Source of the DNA: an uncultured Rikenellaceae bacterium
GTDB lineage: Bacteria > Bacteroidota > Bacteroidia > Bacteroidales > Rikenellaceae
Direction of reading: 5' to 3'
Length of the DNA: 64,000 nucleotides
NCBI GenBank assembly: GCA_944321925.1
Contig: CALUND010000017.1
Coordinates: forward strand, 62,001-126,000
Shown here: positions 42,925 through 52,361 of the stretch, piece by piece
Numbering within the stretch: position 1 is the first letter of the stretch
Layout of the letters: each line of letters starts with the position of its first letter
Notes under the pieces: generated by a model
The model's input: the letters and a program-made list of their open reading frames with translations, nothing else
Database searches by the model: none
What the model was told of the DNA's origin: nothing
Position numbers and translations under genes: made by a program

Positions 42925-44088
42925 ATGCCCATGAAACCGTTGATACATCTTCTCTTTTTCGTCGTTCTGTCGGCCACGGCCACCGCATCGATCGTTCCGG
43001 GAGCCGAACGTACGGAACTCTACCTGCCGCTGCTCGAAGGAAAACGCGTCGGCATCCTGACAAACCAAACCGGACGAATCGGAGAACGGCTGACCGTCGA
43101 TTCGTTGCTTGCGTGCGGCGTCGACATTCGTCTGATTTTCGCTCCGGAACACGGTTTCCGGGGAACTGCCGGAGCGGGCGAACACGTGACGGACGACCGG
43201 GATCCGGCCACTGGTCTCGAAATCGTCTCCCTCTACGGCAAAGGGCGCATGCCCCGCGCGGAGGACATCAGCCGCTGCGACGTGATCCTGTTCGACCTGC
43301 AGGACGTCGGCCTTCGCTACTACACCTATCTGTCTACCCTCTACAACCTGATGCAGGCGTGTGCCGCGCAGGACGTAACGGTCGTGGTACTCGACCGGCC
43401 CAACCCCAACGGCATGTATGTCGACGGACCCATCCTCGACACGGCCCATTGCCGCTCGTTCGTGGGGATGGTTCCGGTTCCCGTCGTGCATGGCATGACG
43501 CTCGGAGAGTTGGCCCGCATGATCAACGGCGAAGGGTGGCTGCCCGGCGGATCGCAATGCGATCTTCGGGTCATCCCCTGCGCCGGCTACACCCATGCCT
43601 CCCGCTACGAGCTGCCCGCACGTCCCTCGCCCAACCTGCCGAACATGCGTTCCATCTACCTCTACCCCTCCCTCTGTTATTTCGAAGGCACGCCCGTCAG
43701 CGTAGGTCGCGGCACCCCGTTCCCGTTCCAGGTTTACGGCCATCCCGATCTCGAAGGCGATTTCCAGTTTACGCCCCGATCGATGGAGAGTGCCCCCACG
43801 CCCCCTCAACAAGACATGGAGTGTCACGGACGCGACCTGCGCAAAGGGGTCTCGGACGAAGAGATCATCGCTCGCGGGATCGACCTCTCGTACGTAGTCG
43901 ACTGTTGGCGTCAAATCGGGGACGACCGATTTTTCCGACGGATGTTCGACCTGCTCATCGGCGTGGAATGGGTACGTCCGATGATCGAGGCCGGAGCCTC
44001 CGCCACAGCGATCGAATCGCGCTGGCAAGAGGAGGTAAAACAGTTCCGGAAGATGCGAAAACCTTATCTGCTCTACGATGAAGAATAG
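42925..44088 (+). CDS. namZ: NamZ-type exo-beta-N-acetylmuramidase (DUF1343, GH171)
   Basis: A 387-residue exported protein of the DUF1343 family, whose Bacillus member NamZ removes non-reducing-end MurNAc from peptidoglycan chains. A signal peptide (cleavage near ATATA, residue 20) is followed by KRVGILTNQTGRIGERLTVD, RLIFAPEHGFRGTAGAGEHV, VILFDLQDVGLRYYTYLSTL and DRPNPNGMYVDGP, all strongly conserved in the family. ATG 42925 or 42931 may be used. Its 3' end overlaps the GH20 start by 11 bases, so the two exo-enzymes are translationally coupled. Confidence 0.9.
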   Translation: MPMKPLIHLLFFVVLSATATASIVPGAERTELYLPLLEGKRVGILTNQTGRIGERLTVDSLLACGVDIRLIFAPEHGFRGTAGAGEHVTDDRDPATGLEIVSLYGKGRMPRAEDISRCDVILFDLQDVGLRYYTYLSTLYNLMQACAAQDVTVVVLDRPNPNGMYVDGPILDTAHCRSFVGMVPVPVVHGMTLGELARMINGEGWLPGGSQCDLRVIPCAGYTHASRYELPARPSPNLPNMRSIYLYPSLCYFEGTPVSVGRGTPFPFQVYGHPDLEGDFQFTPRSMESAPTPPQQDMECHGRDLRKGVSDEEIIARGIDLSYVVDCWRQIGDDRFFRRMFDLLIGVEWVRPMIEAGASATAIESRWQEEVKQFRKMRKPYLLYDEE

Positions 44089-46075
44089 ACTCCTCGCCGC
44101 CGTTCTGCTGCTCTACTGCGGAACGGCTTGGGGCACGACCATCCTGCCGGAACCGGTATCCGCACGTCCCGGAGAAGGATCGTTCCAACTCGACCGGACC
44201 ACCGCTATCGCCTATTCGGGAGAGTCCCTGAAACCGTTGGTTGCCTACCTGTCGGAATATCTCCCCGGAGTGCCGATCCTGGAAGCCCCCGCCGGCCCCA
44301 TGCAGACACTCGGCATCCGCAACTACATCGGACTCGAACTCAGACCCGATGCTACGATTCCGGAGGAGGGTTACCTGCTCTCCGTCGCACCGGATCGCAT
44401 CGAGATCCTCGGCCGCGACTACGGCGGAGTATTCAACGGGGTTCAGACCTTGCTTCAACTCCTCCCGCCCGAGATCTATCGGAAACAAGGGATCGAGAGC
44501 TGTCGGATCGATGCGGTGGAGATCGAGGACTATCCCCGTTTCCCATACCGGGGCATGATGCTCGATGTCGTCCGTACCTTCCTTCCCAAAGAAGAGGTTC
44601 TGCGTTTCATCGACCGCATGGCGATCCACAAGCTCAATAAACTCCACTTCCACCTGGCAGACGACGAAGGCTGGCGCATCGAGATTCTGTCCCATCCGGA
44701 ATTGACCGAGAAGGGCGCTTTCCGGGGGCCTGATCGGATCGTGAAACCCTCCTACGGATGCTACGAAGAGGATTACGGCGGATTCTATACGCAGGAGGAG
44801 TTGCGCGAGATCGTGGCGTATGCCCGCGTGCGCAACATCGAGATCATCCCGGAGATCGATCTTCCCGGACACAGTCGCGCCGCAGGAGCCATTCTCCCCA
44901 TCCTGTGCAACTACACGCCCGACCTTACCGCCTCCGACGGCTACGACATGCGAAACGTCTGGTGTGTCTCCAAAGAGTCCAACTATGCGCTGCTGGACGA
45001 TATTCTGGGAGAGATTGCCGACCTGTTCCCCGCTCCCTATCTTCACATAGGCGGCGACGAAGTGTCGACCCGGCAATGGCTCTCGTGCCCCGACTGCCGG
45101 GCAACGATGGCTCGGGAGGGCTTCACGAAAGGGACTCAACTGCAACGCCATTTCATGACCCGTACGACGGAAATCGTACGGCGACACGGCAAATTACCCG
45201 CCGTCTGGAACGAAGCGATTGCCGAAGGGGGAATTCCAGAGGCCCGCGTTCACGGATGGAAAGATGTGAAGGCGTGCCGGGAGGCGGCAGGAAAAGGTTA
45301 CCGGACCATTGTCATGCCGGGACAATATTTCTACTTCGACATGAAACAGAGCGCCTCCGAACCGGGCATGACCTGGGCCGGCACGGGCGATGCTCTCAAG
45401 ACCTACGCGTTCGAGCCTTCGGAGATCTTCACGGCCGAAGAGATCGGTTGCATCGAGGGAGTCGAAGGCGCCTATTGGAGCGAATGTCTGCTATCCAACG
45501 GGACGGAGTTCCTCTACTATCAGACCTATCCGCGCATCTGTGCCCTCGCGGAGATGGGATGGTCGCCGGCGGAAAAACGTTCGCTCGAAAAGTTCCGGAA
45601 CAAACTCGATTCCGTCCATTTTTCGAGACTGCAGGCACTCGGCATCCGCTACAGGCCCTTCCCGAAGGGAGACGCCTCCTCCGACTCATCCCCCTTACGT
45701 CGTCCTGCCGTACGATTCACGAGTTCGCTCGAAGCATCGCCCCGAAACCCCTACTCCAACGTCGAAAACTACAGCCACTACGCCCGCACACGGACGACCT
45801 GCAAACAGGGAGACTGGTTTCTCTTCGTGTTCGATGCGCCGCTCGCTTCGGAACGGATCGAAATCATCACGGGCTACGACTACATGCCCCGCGTACTCTG
45901 CATTGGCCACGTGGAGTTGAGTTACGACGGAACCCATTTCGAACAGGCCGGCAAACTCACCGACGGACGGGCCGTGTTGACTCCTGCGAAACCGATCCGG
46001 GCCATACGGATCGTGTCGGACCGGGACGGCAATTTCGACAGCAGCGTCATCATACAGCCACTGAGAATCCATTGA
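44078..46075 (+). CDS. Beta-N-acetylhexosaminidase, glycoside hydrolase family 20
   Basis: A 665-residue exported enzyme releasing terminal beta-GlcNAc or beta-GalNAc by substrate-assisted catalysis. A signal peptide (about 19 residues) is followed by the GH20b domain (about 20-150), the TIM barrel with the catalytic pair Asp327-Glu328 in HIGGDEVS, HFHLADDEGWRIE and IIPEIDLPGHS, and a C-terminal discoidin-like beta domain (about 540-665, SNVENYSHYARTRTTCKQGD). Coupling to namZ suggests it trims the GlcNAc exposed after MurNAc removal; mucin or chitin-like glycans are alternatives. Confidence 0.92.
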   Translation: MKNRLLAAVLLLYCGTAWGTTILPEPVSARPGEGSFQLDRTTAIAYSGESLKPLVAYLSEYLPGVPILEAPAGPMQTLGIRNYIGLELRPDATIPEEGYLLSVAPDRIEILGRDYGGVFNGVQTLLQLLPPEIYRKQGIESCRIDAVEIEDYPRFPYRGMMLDVVRTFLPKEEVLRFIDRMAIHKLNKLHFHLADDEGWRIEILSHPELTEKGAFRGPDRIVKPSYGCYEEDYGGFYTQEELREIVAYARVRNIEIIPEIDLPGHSRAAGAILPILCNYTPDLTASDGYDMRNVWCVSKESNYALLDDILGEIADLFPAPYLHIGGDEVSTRQWLSCPDCRATMAREGFTKGTQLQRHFMTRTTEIVRRHGKLPAVWNEAIAEGGIPEARVHGWKDVKACREAAGKGYRTIVMPGQYFYFDMKQSASEPGMTWAGTGDALKTYAFEPSEIFTAEEIGCIEGVEGAYWSECLLSNGTEFLYYQTYPRICALAEMGWSPAEKRSLEKFRNKLDSVHFSRLQALGIRYRPFPKGDASSDSSPLRRPAVRFTSSLEASPRNPYSNVENYSHYARTRTTCKQGDWFLFVFDAPLASERIEIITGYDYMPRVLCIGHVELSYDGTHFEQAGKLTDGRAVLTPAKPIRAIRIVSDRDGNFDSSVIIQPLRIH

Positions 46076-46140
46076 CAAACGCGTCCGGAGCTTTTTTCAA
46101 AAATCGTCCCCCTGGCACAGTGCTCCCGCGCCGAACAAAA

Positions 46141-46170
46141 GGCGGCCTTCCATAGAGTTGGAAGGCCGCC
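46141..46170. terminator. Terminator between convergent units
   Basis: Perfect 12-bp stem (46141-46152, 46159-46170) with a 6-base loop, between the GH20 gene (+) and the DUF3857 gene ending at 46191 (-). The minus-strand side is followed by a short T-run. Confidence 0.75.
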
Positions 46171-46190
46171 TTCGCAATAAAATGCAACGA

Positions 46191-47930
46191 CTATTTTTTC
46201 AGAATCACCTGTTGTCCGGAGGCATTCCACCACGCCAGCAGAATCTCCCGCAACGCCTCGTAATCTTTCACCGAAAGCTGTGTTTTCGGCAAAGAGATCG
46301 CACGATGCACGACAATCCGTCCGGGTTCGTTTTTCACGCTGATACGGAGCGAGCCGGCCGCATTGTCGATCGACACCTCCGCATCGCGCGTAGCGGAAAC
46401 GACACCCCCGGTCAATTCGATCTCGTAGGCATCCTCTTCCTGAACGGCATAGGGGATCTCCACTGCATCGGTACGGGAGGTATTGAGCAACGTCATTGCC
46501 CAACTTTCCGGGCCCTTGCCTGAGGCCGGCAGCGACAGAAGCGCATACCCAACCTGAGGCCGGATCGTACGAACGGCGCGGAACTCCACGCGTTGTCCGT
46601 TATCGTCCGTAACGATGCGACGATCCTCCTCTTTTTCGAGCGATCCTGCCCTGCGGACGATCGCACCGGCATAAGCCGAACGATACTCCTGCGGCGTGTA
46701 GAGCAGTCCGGGCACCCGGACCTGAGCCTCCGTCACCGCGTTCCACGAGGAGTCGACCGTGATTTTCGCCTCGTAAGCGATTTTCACAGTCTCAGGATTG
46801 ATGGCGATCTCCTCGCCGGCCAGATTCACGACCGCCTCACGATCGGCCCGCAACCGGACATCGGCCGAAGGATAGTCCACGGCAGAGAGATAATAGGCCC
46901 GTCCATCGGCATCGGCCTTTACCAGCAGTCTGACGATGTTCTTCAAACCGCGTACGCTGCAATTTTTCGGATAGACGGCCACGACCTCTGCCGGGATGCC
47001 GGCACAAGAGAGCATCTTGGCCAACACAAAACTCTTCTCCATCTCGGTTCCGTAAGCAGTCTGCATCACGTCGTTCACCGTGCGTGCGCAATAACCAGCC
47101 ATCTCCGGCGTCACTCCGCAGGCGCCGAGACCCTCGGCCACATATTGCTGAATGGCGAACGCCTTGTCCGTCTGACTCTCCAACCCTTCCAATACGGAGG
47201 CGGGAGGCAGACAGATATCGCGTGTCTGCGGAGGCGTCAAAGCACGCATTGCATCGGCCGTCGAAGGCAGAGTGGTAGCGAACAAACGGGGTTTGCCATA
47301 CTTCGGCGCATAGAGATCGCCGGAGGCGGCAGGCACTCCGCGGAATGTCCAGACATACGTACCACCGGTTACAACGGGACTCTCCCGACGCCCTTCGAGC
47401 GACCAGCGCAGTTCGGTTCCCTGAGGAACCTTTACCGTGATACGGCACTCCTTCATGTCGGCACCGGTCTGGCAGAGCGTCTCATCGACCTCAAGCGCAG
47501 GCCAGAAGCCGGGTTTCGTCCGGACCGTATAGTCGAGCACGATCGTCGCACCCATTTCGAGTCCGGTATGGGTAATCACCAATTCGCGCAGTCCGTTGTA
47601 AAAAGGAGCGTCCTTGGCCGCCGCGGGAAGGACCTCATTGAACGCATTGGAGGGGGTCTTCACCACGGTCCCATCGGCCTGCCTTGTATAGGATTCCTGA
47701 ATCGACACCTGCTGCCAGGCCGGATCGAAAACAATGAATGTCTCTCCGAACAACTGGTTGAAAGCGGTCTGCGTATGCAGTGTCAGCTCCTTGTGACAAC
47801 GATACTCGATGCTGCCGTCCGGCAACAAAGTATACTCCTTCTCAAGACGATCATAAGTCGCCTCGGTTTGCGCCTGAGCGGTCCAGGTGACCACAGCGCA
47901 CAAAACAATCCATAATACTCTTTTCATCAT
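46191..47930 (-). CDS. DUF3857 protein with degenerate transglutaminase-like domain
   Basis: A 579-residue exported protein (signal peptide ending near TAQAQ, residue 21). The N-terminal half resembles DUF3857 and is similar in plan to the next upstream gene. The transglutaminase-like segment reads NDVMQTAYGTEMEKSFVLAK, where the neighbour has the catalytic DRCGVCKDKAALL; the nucleophile position is Glu296, and the following His is not conserved either. It is therefore probably not a peptidase or transglutaminase and may bind ligands or partner the active paralogue. It starts three bases after that gene and ends the GH89 operon. Confidence 0.72.
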   Translation of the reverse strand: MMKRVLWIVLCAVVTWTAQAQTEATYDRLEKEYTLLPDGSIEYRCHKELTLHTQTAFNQLFGETFIVFDPAWQQVSIQESYTRQADGTVVKTPSNAFNEVLPAAAKDAPFYNGLRELVITHTGLEMGATIVLDYTVRTKPGFWPALEVDETLCQTGADMKECRITVKVPQGTELRWSLEGRRESPVVTGGTYVWTFRGVPAASGDLYAPKYGKPRLFATTLPSTADAMRALTPPQTRDICLPPASVLEGLESQTDKAFAIQQYVAEGLGACGVTPEMAGYCARTVNDVMQTAYGTEMEKSFVLAKMLSCAGIPAEVVAVYPKNCSVRGLKNIVRLLVKADADGRAYYLSAVDYPSADVRLRADREAVVNLAGEEIAINPETVKIAYEAKITVDSSWNAVTEAQVRVPGLLYTPQEYRSAYAGAIVRRAGSLEKEEDRRIVTDDNGQRVEFRAVRTIRPQVGYALLSLPASGKGPESWAMTLLNTSRTDAVEIPYAVQEEDAYEIELTGGVVSATRDAEVSIDNAAGSLRISVKNEPGRIVVHRAISLPKTQLSVKDYEALREILLAWWNASGQQVILKK

Positions 47931-47933
47931 CGT

Positions 47934-49916
47934 CTATTTCTGTTTGGGAGCTGAACCCAGTTTTTCAAACACATAGGATTGCAAAGCAAACGACCAGTAA
48001 CCGTTCACCGCCTCACGGAATCCCGGCCAATCCTCGGCCTCGTACACCCGTTTGCCGAGCGAAAGTTTTTGCAACACCTCCACCCGATTTCCGATCTGCA
48101 TGATCGAGCCCTGGAATTCCGCCACTTCGGGTGTGGAATTCACCTCCGTACGCCCCTCCTGTACCATGCGATAACCCTTGGGGAGGGTCATCGTCTCCTT
48201 CAGTTCCACGTAACGCGAACAAGCATCCTTGAACGGATACAAACGAGTCTCTTCGGAGGTATCGATCCGCGTATAACTTCTTACGGAGGCATACAGTCCG
48301 GTCAGGACCAGCGGTTTGCAGATCAAGACGCCATCGCCGGCCACGGCGTAATTCGGGATGACGAACTTCAGCGTAAGGCTGATCGGTCCCGCCTGGTAGT
48401 CGGAGGGATTCTTCCCGGCATCGTACGAAATCAGCCGGGCATTCGGCGACACGCGCAAAAGTTCCAGTTCGAGCGACTGGCGGATACGGTTCTTCATGCC
48501 GGTCGTGAAAGGACGCCGCACGGACGCATCGGACTGACCTTCGGCCATGACGGTCAACGTACCCGAAAGAGTTCCGTCGGCAGCAAGCGAACTTTTCGCA
48601 TGGATCTTAAGATAATGGTTCATCGGATCGGAGACCGGCGTCAGGCAGAGGTCCGATCCTTCGGGCAGCCCGGGCAGATAGTTCTGCTGCTGCTCGGCAC
48701 TCGACCAGAGCTCCCGGATGAAAGGCACCCAGGTCGGATCGAGCGGCATGTAGGTTCCGTCGGAGAGTTTGACCACCGCCACGCAATGGTTGAAATGGTC
48801 GGCGGGGATGCTCTCGATGCGCGAACCGGCCATGGTCATGGCCGGATAGGCTTCGAATCCTGCCATGCGTAACATGGAGATCAGCAAGGCGGCCTTGTCT
48901 TTGCAGACGCCGCAACGATCCGTGAAGTTCATCTCCGTATTGTGCAGGGTATATCCTTCGCCCTTGCCCATGGAGATGCCCGAATAGCGCATGTTGTCGG
49001 CCACCCAATGGGTCAGGATGGAGATCCGCTCCATCTCGTCGGTCACCCCTTTCAACAGTTCGTCGACCTTCTTCTGAGCGGCCGGGAAAGGTTCGAAACT
49101 GCCGTAATCCTCGTTCACCTTATGGAACCACAACGATTTCTCCTTCCAGGTGGGAGTCGACGACATCATCATTTTCGGAGCCACGTCGTAGAGATCGACC
49201 ATGTTGGATTCCTTTTCGAAAGGCATCACCTTGCTCATGGCGAAGGTGAATATCTGGTCGTCACCCTCGAAACGAACCGAAGAACGACACTCTCCCTGAT
49301 AGAATTCAAACTGTACTTTCTTCTCTTTGGGAGCGATGACCCGATAGACCTTGCTGACCGTCGGTACCGAGACCCAGAAGGGAACGATGTCGTAAAATTC
49401 TCCGCGCATGGGCGGCACGAAGCGTTCGTCTTCCTGAGGGAGATCGCCCAAAAGCGCATAGGTGAATCCCTTCTTGTCGATCGTATAGTCGATCACGTCG
49501 CCCGGTTCAAGTCGCCCCAGTTCGATCATGATCTGCCGAGCGCCCCAATAGATGGAACGTGCCGGTGCCGCATAATCGCACGCCCGGTCGGGATCGATCC
49601 GGATAACCGTTCCGTCGGGTTTGTAGATCTCCACGCTACGGAACGCGGCAAAAGCGGTCAACGGATCGTAATCGTATTTGATCACCCGGTTTTGCAAAGC
49701 GCCGACAGGGGTCTGCACAAGCGCCACCCGACGGATCGTGAAGGTTCCCGAACCGCTCTCCGAGACACGTACTCCGGTACTGTCGAGCAGGTTCACCACA
49801 TGAGCGGAGGCATATTCCGGATCGGTTTCGGCCTCCATTTTGAGCGACGTCCAACTCTGAGCGGCAGCCGTAGCAGCCAGACAGAGAATGACGATCGTAA
49901 AAAATATCCGTTTCAT
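47934..49916 (-). CDS. DUF3857 and transglutaminase-like domain protein (catalytic triad intact)
   Basis: A 660-residue exported protein (signal peptide MKRIFFTIVILCLAATAAAQ). Residues of about 50-240 match DUF3857; residues of about 290-400 form a transglutaminase/protease-like fold with Cys338 (CGVCKDKA), His377 (HFNHCVAV) and Asp393 (YMPLDPTW) as a plausible catalytic triad. The C-terminal third is beta-rich (DUF2569/DUF3858-like). Such proteins are common in Bacteroidetes and their substrates are unknown. It lies 5 bases after the GH89 gene and 3 bases before its catalytically degenerate paralogue. Confidence 0.8.
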   Translation of the reverse strand: MKRIFFTIVILCLAATAAAQSWTSLKMEAETDPEYASAHVVNLLDSTGVRVSESGSGTFTIRRVALVQTPVGALQNRVIKYDYDPLTAFAAFRSVEIYKPDGTVIRIDPDRACDYAAPARSIYWGARQIMIELGRLEPGDVIDYTIDKKGFTYALLGDLPQEDERFVPPMRGEFYDIVPFWVSVPTVSKVYRVIAPKEKKVQFEFYQGECRSSVRFEGDDQIFTFAMSKVMPFEKESNMVDLYDVAPKMMMSSTPTWKEKSLWFHKVNEDYGSFEPFPAAQKKVDELLKGVTDEMERISILTHWVADNMRYSGISMGKGEGYTLHNTEMNFTDRCGVCKDKAALLISMLRMAGFEAYPAMTMAGSRIESIPADHFNHCVAVVKLSDGTYMPLDPTWVPFIRELWSSAEQQQNYLPGLPEGSDLCLTPVSDPMNHYLKIHAKSSLAADGTLSGTLTVMAEGQSDASVRRPFTTGMKNRIRQSLELELLRVSPNARLISYDAGKNPSDYQAGPISLTLKFVIPNYAVAGDGVLICKPLVLTGLYASVRSYTRIDTSEETRLYPFKDACSRYVELKETMTLPKGYRMVQEGRTEVNSTPEVAEFQGSIMQIGNRVEVLQKLSLGKRVYEAEDWPGFREAVNGYWSFALQSYVFEKLGSAPKQK

Positions 49917-49921
49917 TCTCT

Positions 49922-52177
49922 CTACTCTTCTTTAGCGGTTTCTGCAGGGACGTACTCCGGATAGAGCTTGCTCCACTTGTCGAAAGCAGCCCTTACCACC
50001 TCGATCTCGTCCTCACGCTCCACGTTTTCGGGATAGGTCTTTTCGGTCGTAATCCAGGAGGTCTCCCAATCGGTCAGCTGGCTGTAAAAATCGTTGCCGC
50101 GCAGCGTTTGACGACCTCCATACATCGGTACGGAGCTCTCATCGTAAGGTTTTCCCTGTACGAGACTGTCGCGCAGCATGGCATAAAACTTCTGCCAACG
50201 CGGCAGATAATAGTCGCGAGTAAGACCGCTCCACTCTTTCCAGGCGTAATCGAAGAGTACATCGGGTTCGGGTTGTCCGCCCCACTGGGTCACCTGCAGC
50301 GAAGTATTGTAGTCGTAAAGGGCGCGTTCCTCATCGTTGGTCGCCCATTTTTTCGCGCTGTTCACACGCTCCTCGAAACTGTACTCCGGTCGGGTGGCCA
50401 ATACCCTGTCGAGGTCGGCCAACAGATCGAGGAAACGGCCACTGTGGAGGTCGAAAGCCTCGAGATCACCCTCGTTGAACGCATCGGCCGCCTTCTTGTG
50501 GATGAACTGGCCCAGATTCGACATGAGCTGACGCTGCACATCGACGATATCGAAACGATAGCCCGACGAAGCGCCCAACAGATCGGCGTCTTCGAGCAAC
50601 AGCGCTTCAGCCTCGACCAGGGAGTTGGGATCGTACGGGATTTTGAATCCGGAATTCGGGCCGCTCTTGAGCGGTTTGACTGCCGGGCGAGCCGCAACGA
50701 TCGAACTGTATTCAACGCCGTTCGTACCCGTATTGTAGGGGTTCTCGAGCAGAAGCATCAGCGCCTGGTAAGCCGCATCGGACTCGGCTCCGTAACGCCG
50801 TTTCTGGTAATTTTTAATCCACTGCGCGATGTCCACGGGACCCTGATGGATCGGCATCTCGAAAGCGAGGTCATAATAGATCGGGTTCTGACCCAGGCCC
50901 TCCATGAAGAGGCCGGAACCGACAATGTTTTTCCCGAGTTGCACGGCGCTGTAGAACTGGTTGCTGGCCAACAGTTTCAGGTCACCGTGCAGATTGATCC
51001 GGCCGCCGAAATTGTGCAGATTACCCACCACGTAGGGATAGCCCCAGAAGCACTCCTTCACGGCATCCTGACTCTGTTTCCAATAGGCATCAGAGATATC
51101 GAGCACGATGAGGTCCTCTTTCGGAATGGCTTTGACAATGTATTCGCGGGGACTCCAGCCCTGCATGATCCACTTGGCTTCCGGATCGAAATCCTTGAAG
51201 AGTTTCAACACGGAGTGGGCCACGGAAGCCAGATAGGTCGAATCGTCCTTGATCGGCTTGCCTTCGTGGAAAGGATCGGTTGCATAGAAGCCATAGGAAC
51301 CGAAGAGTTTGTCCTGTTCTTCGAGCAGGATGCGACCGAAACTCTGGAAGAGCGGATCGGTGGGGTCGAGCTGTGCAACGGGAGCGAATCCGCACCACGG
51401 CTCCTTCATCTGGATGTTGGCGTCGGGATATTTCTCCTTGAATTTAACCGGCACGCATCCCGAATAGCCCTGTTGGATCGGCTGCATACCCAGTTCCAGT
51501 TCGCGCTCGATAATCTGGCGTCCCAGCTTGACGTGGCTGTCGATCCAGGATTTCGGAAGAGGTCCGGCAAAGCTTTCCAGGTTGGTCATCCATTGCCAGG
51601 CGAAATAGGAGGGACCGACGAGGTAATCCCGAGCCTCCTGATCCGTATAGCCGATTTTCCGCAGGGCGTTGTACCACACCCCTTCGAGGCCCACGGTCGT
51701 AAGCGGCATGTTGATACCGTTCATGGCCATGAAATCGAGTTCGCGTTGCCAGCGCTCCCAGTCCCACCACGTAGCGGAATAGCTGAACGAACAGTAGTTC
51801 AGGTAGACACGCCACCGGGCATTGATCTCGCCCTGGGTGGTCGAGGCAGGCAGCGGGAGGGTATCGGGCAGACTCATCTGGTCGCCGCACCAGGAGAGGT
51901 TCACTCCGCACTCCTGTTTGAGGTAGTTGTAATAGGCCACGGCCAGGGAGATCGTGTTGTTGCCACGCAACAGCACCTTCCCGTCGGCGCTACCGAACTC
52001 ATAGATGTCTTTCCCATCGGAGGGGATCAGTTCGAGTTGGAATTGCGACGAATAGCCGGGCGTCATCCGTTCGATGAGATCCTCTGCCGCCCGGATCCGT
52101 TTATCCTTGCAGGAGGTCAACGTTCCGAGGGCCAGGGCCAACAGCGCAACAGCGCAAAAACGAAAAGAGATTTTCAT
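49922..52177 (-). CDS. Alpha-N-acetylglucosaminidase, glycoside hydrolase family 89
   Basis: A 751-residue lipoprotein (lipobox LTSC, Cys23) of the NAGLU family, which removes terminal alpha-GlcNAc, for example from gastric-type mucin or heparan fragments. Conserved blocks are visible: NYLKQECGVNLSWCGDQMSL, WWDWERWQRELDFMAMNGIN, PLTTVGLEGVWYNALRKIGY and WIMQGWSPREYIVKAIPK, in the N-terminal, TIM-barrel and alpha-helical regions expected for GH89. It is the first gene of a leftward operon with two DUF3857 proteins. A near-consensus -7 box (TACCTTTAC, minus strand, 52247-52239) lies about 60 bases upstream. Confidence 0.92.
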   Translation of the reverse strand: MKISFRFCAVALLALALGTLTSCKDKRIRAAEDLIERMTPGYSSQFQLELIPSDGKDIYEFGSADGKVLLRGNNTISLAVAYYNYLKQECGVNLSWCGDQMSLPDTLPLPASTTQGEINARWRVYLNYCSFSYSATWWDWERWQRELDFMAMNGINMPLTTVGLEGVWYNALRKIGYTDQEARDYLVGPSYFAWQWMTNLESFAGPLPKSWIDSHVKLGRQIIERELELGMQPIQQGYSGCVPVKFKEKYPDANIQMKEPWCGFAPVAQLDPTDPLFQSFGRILLEEQDKLFGSYGFYATDPFHEGKPIKDDSTYLASVAHSVLKLFKDFDPEAKWIMQGWSPREYIVKAIPKEDLIVLDISDAYWKQSQDAVKECFWGYPYVVGNLHNFGGRINLHGDLKLLASNQFYSAVQLGKNIVGSGLFMEGLGQNPIYYDLAFEMPIHQGPVDIAQWIKNYQKRRYGAESDAAYQALMLLLENPYNTGTNGVEYSSIVAARPAVKPLKSGPNSGFKIPYDPNSLVEAEALLLEDADLLGASSGYRFDIVDVQRQLMSNLGQFIHKKAADAFNEGDLEAFDLHSGRFLDLLADLDRVLATRPEYSFEERVNSAKKWATNDEERALYDYNTSLQVTQWGGQPEPDVLFDYAWKEWSGLTRDYYLPRWQKFYAMLRDSLVQGKPYDESSVPMYGGRQTLRGNDFYSQLTDWETSWITTEKTYPENVEREDEIEVVRAAFDKWSKLYPEYVPAETAKEE

Positions 52178-52323
52178 AAAAATTATAGAATTAAAGGTTT
52201 ACTCCGAATGCAATACACTACGGCATATTTATTCGGGAGTAAAGGTAGCATTTTTGAAAGAAAAAAATAGAGCATTCGGCACATTTCCGATTCCGGAAAC
52301 CGTACGATCTCGGAGAGAATTTG

Positions 52324-52332
52324 TAATTTTGA
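52324..52332 (+). promoter_or_regulatory. Putative -7 element of the symporter-kinase-murQ operon
   Basis: TAATTTTGA matches TAnnTTTG, about 30 bases before the ATG at 52362. The -33 region is not convincing. Confidence 0.4.
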
Positions 52333-52361
52333 GGCCGGAAACAGAAAATAACCAACATTCC

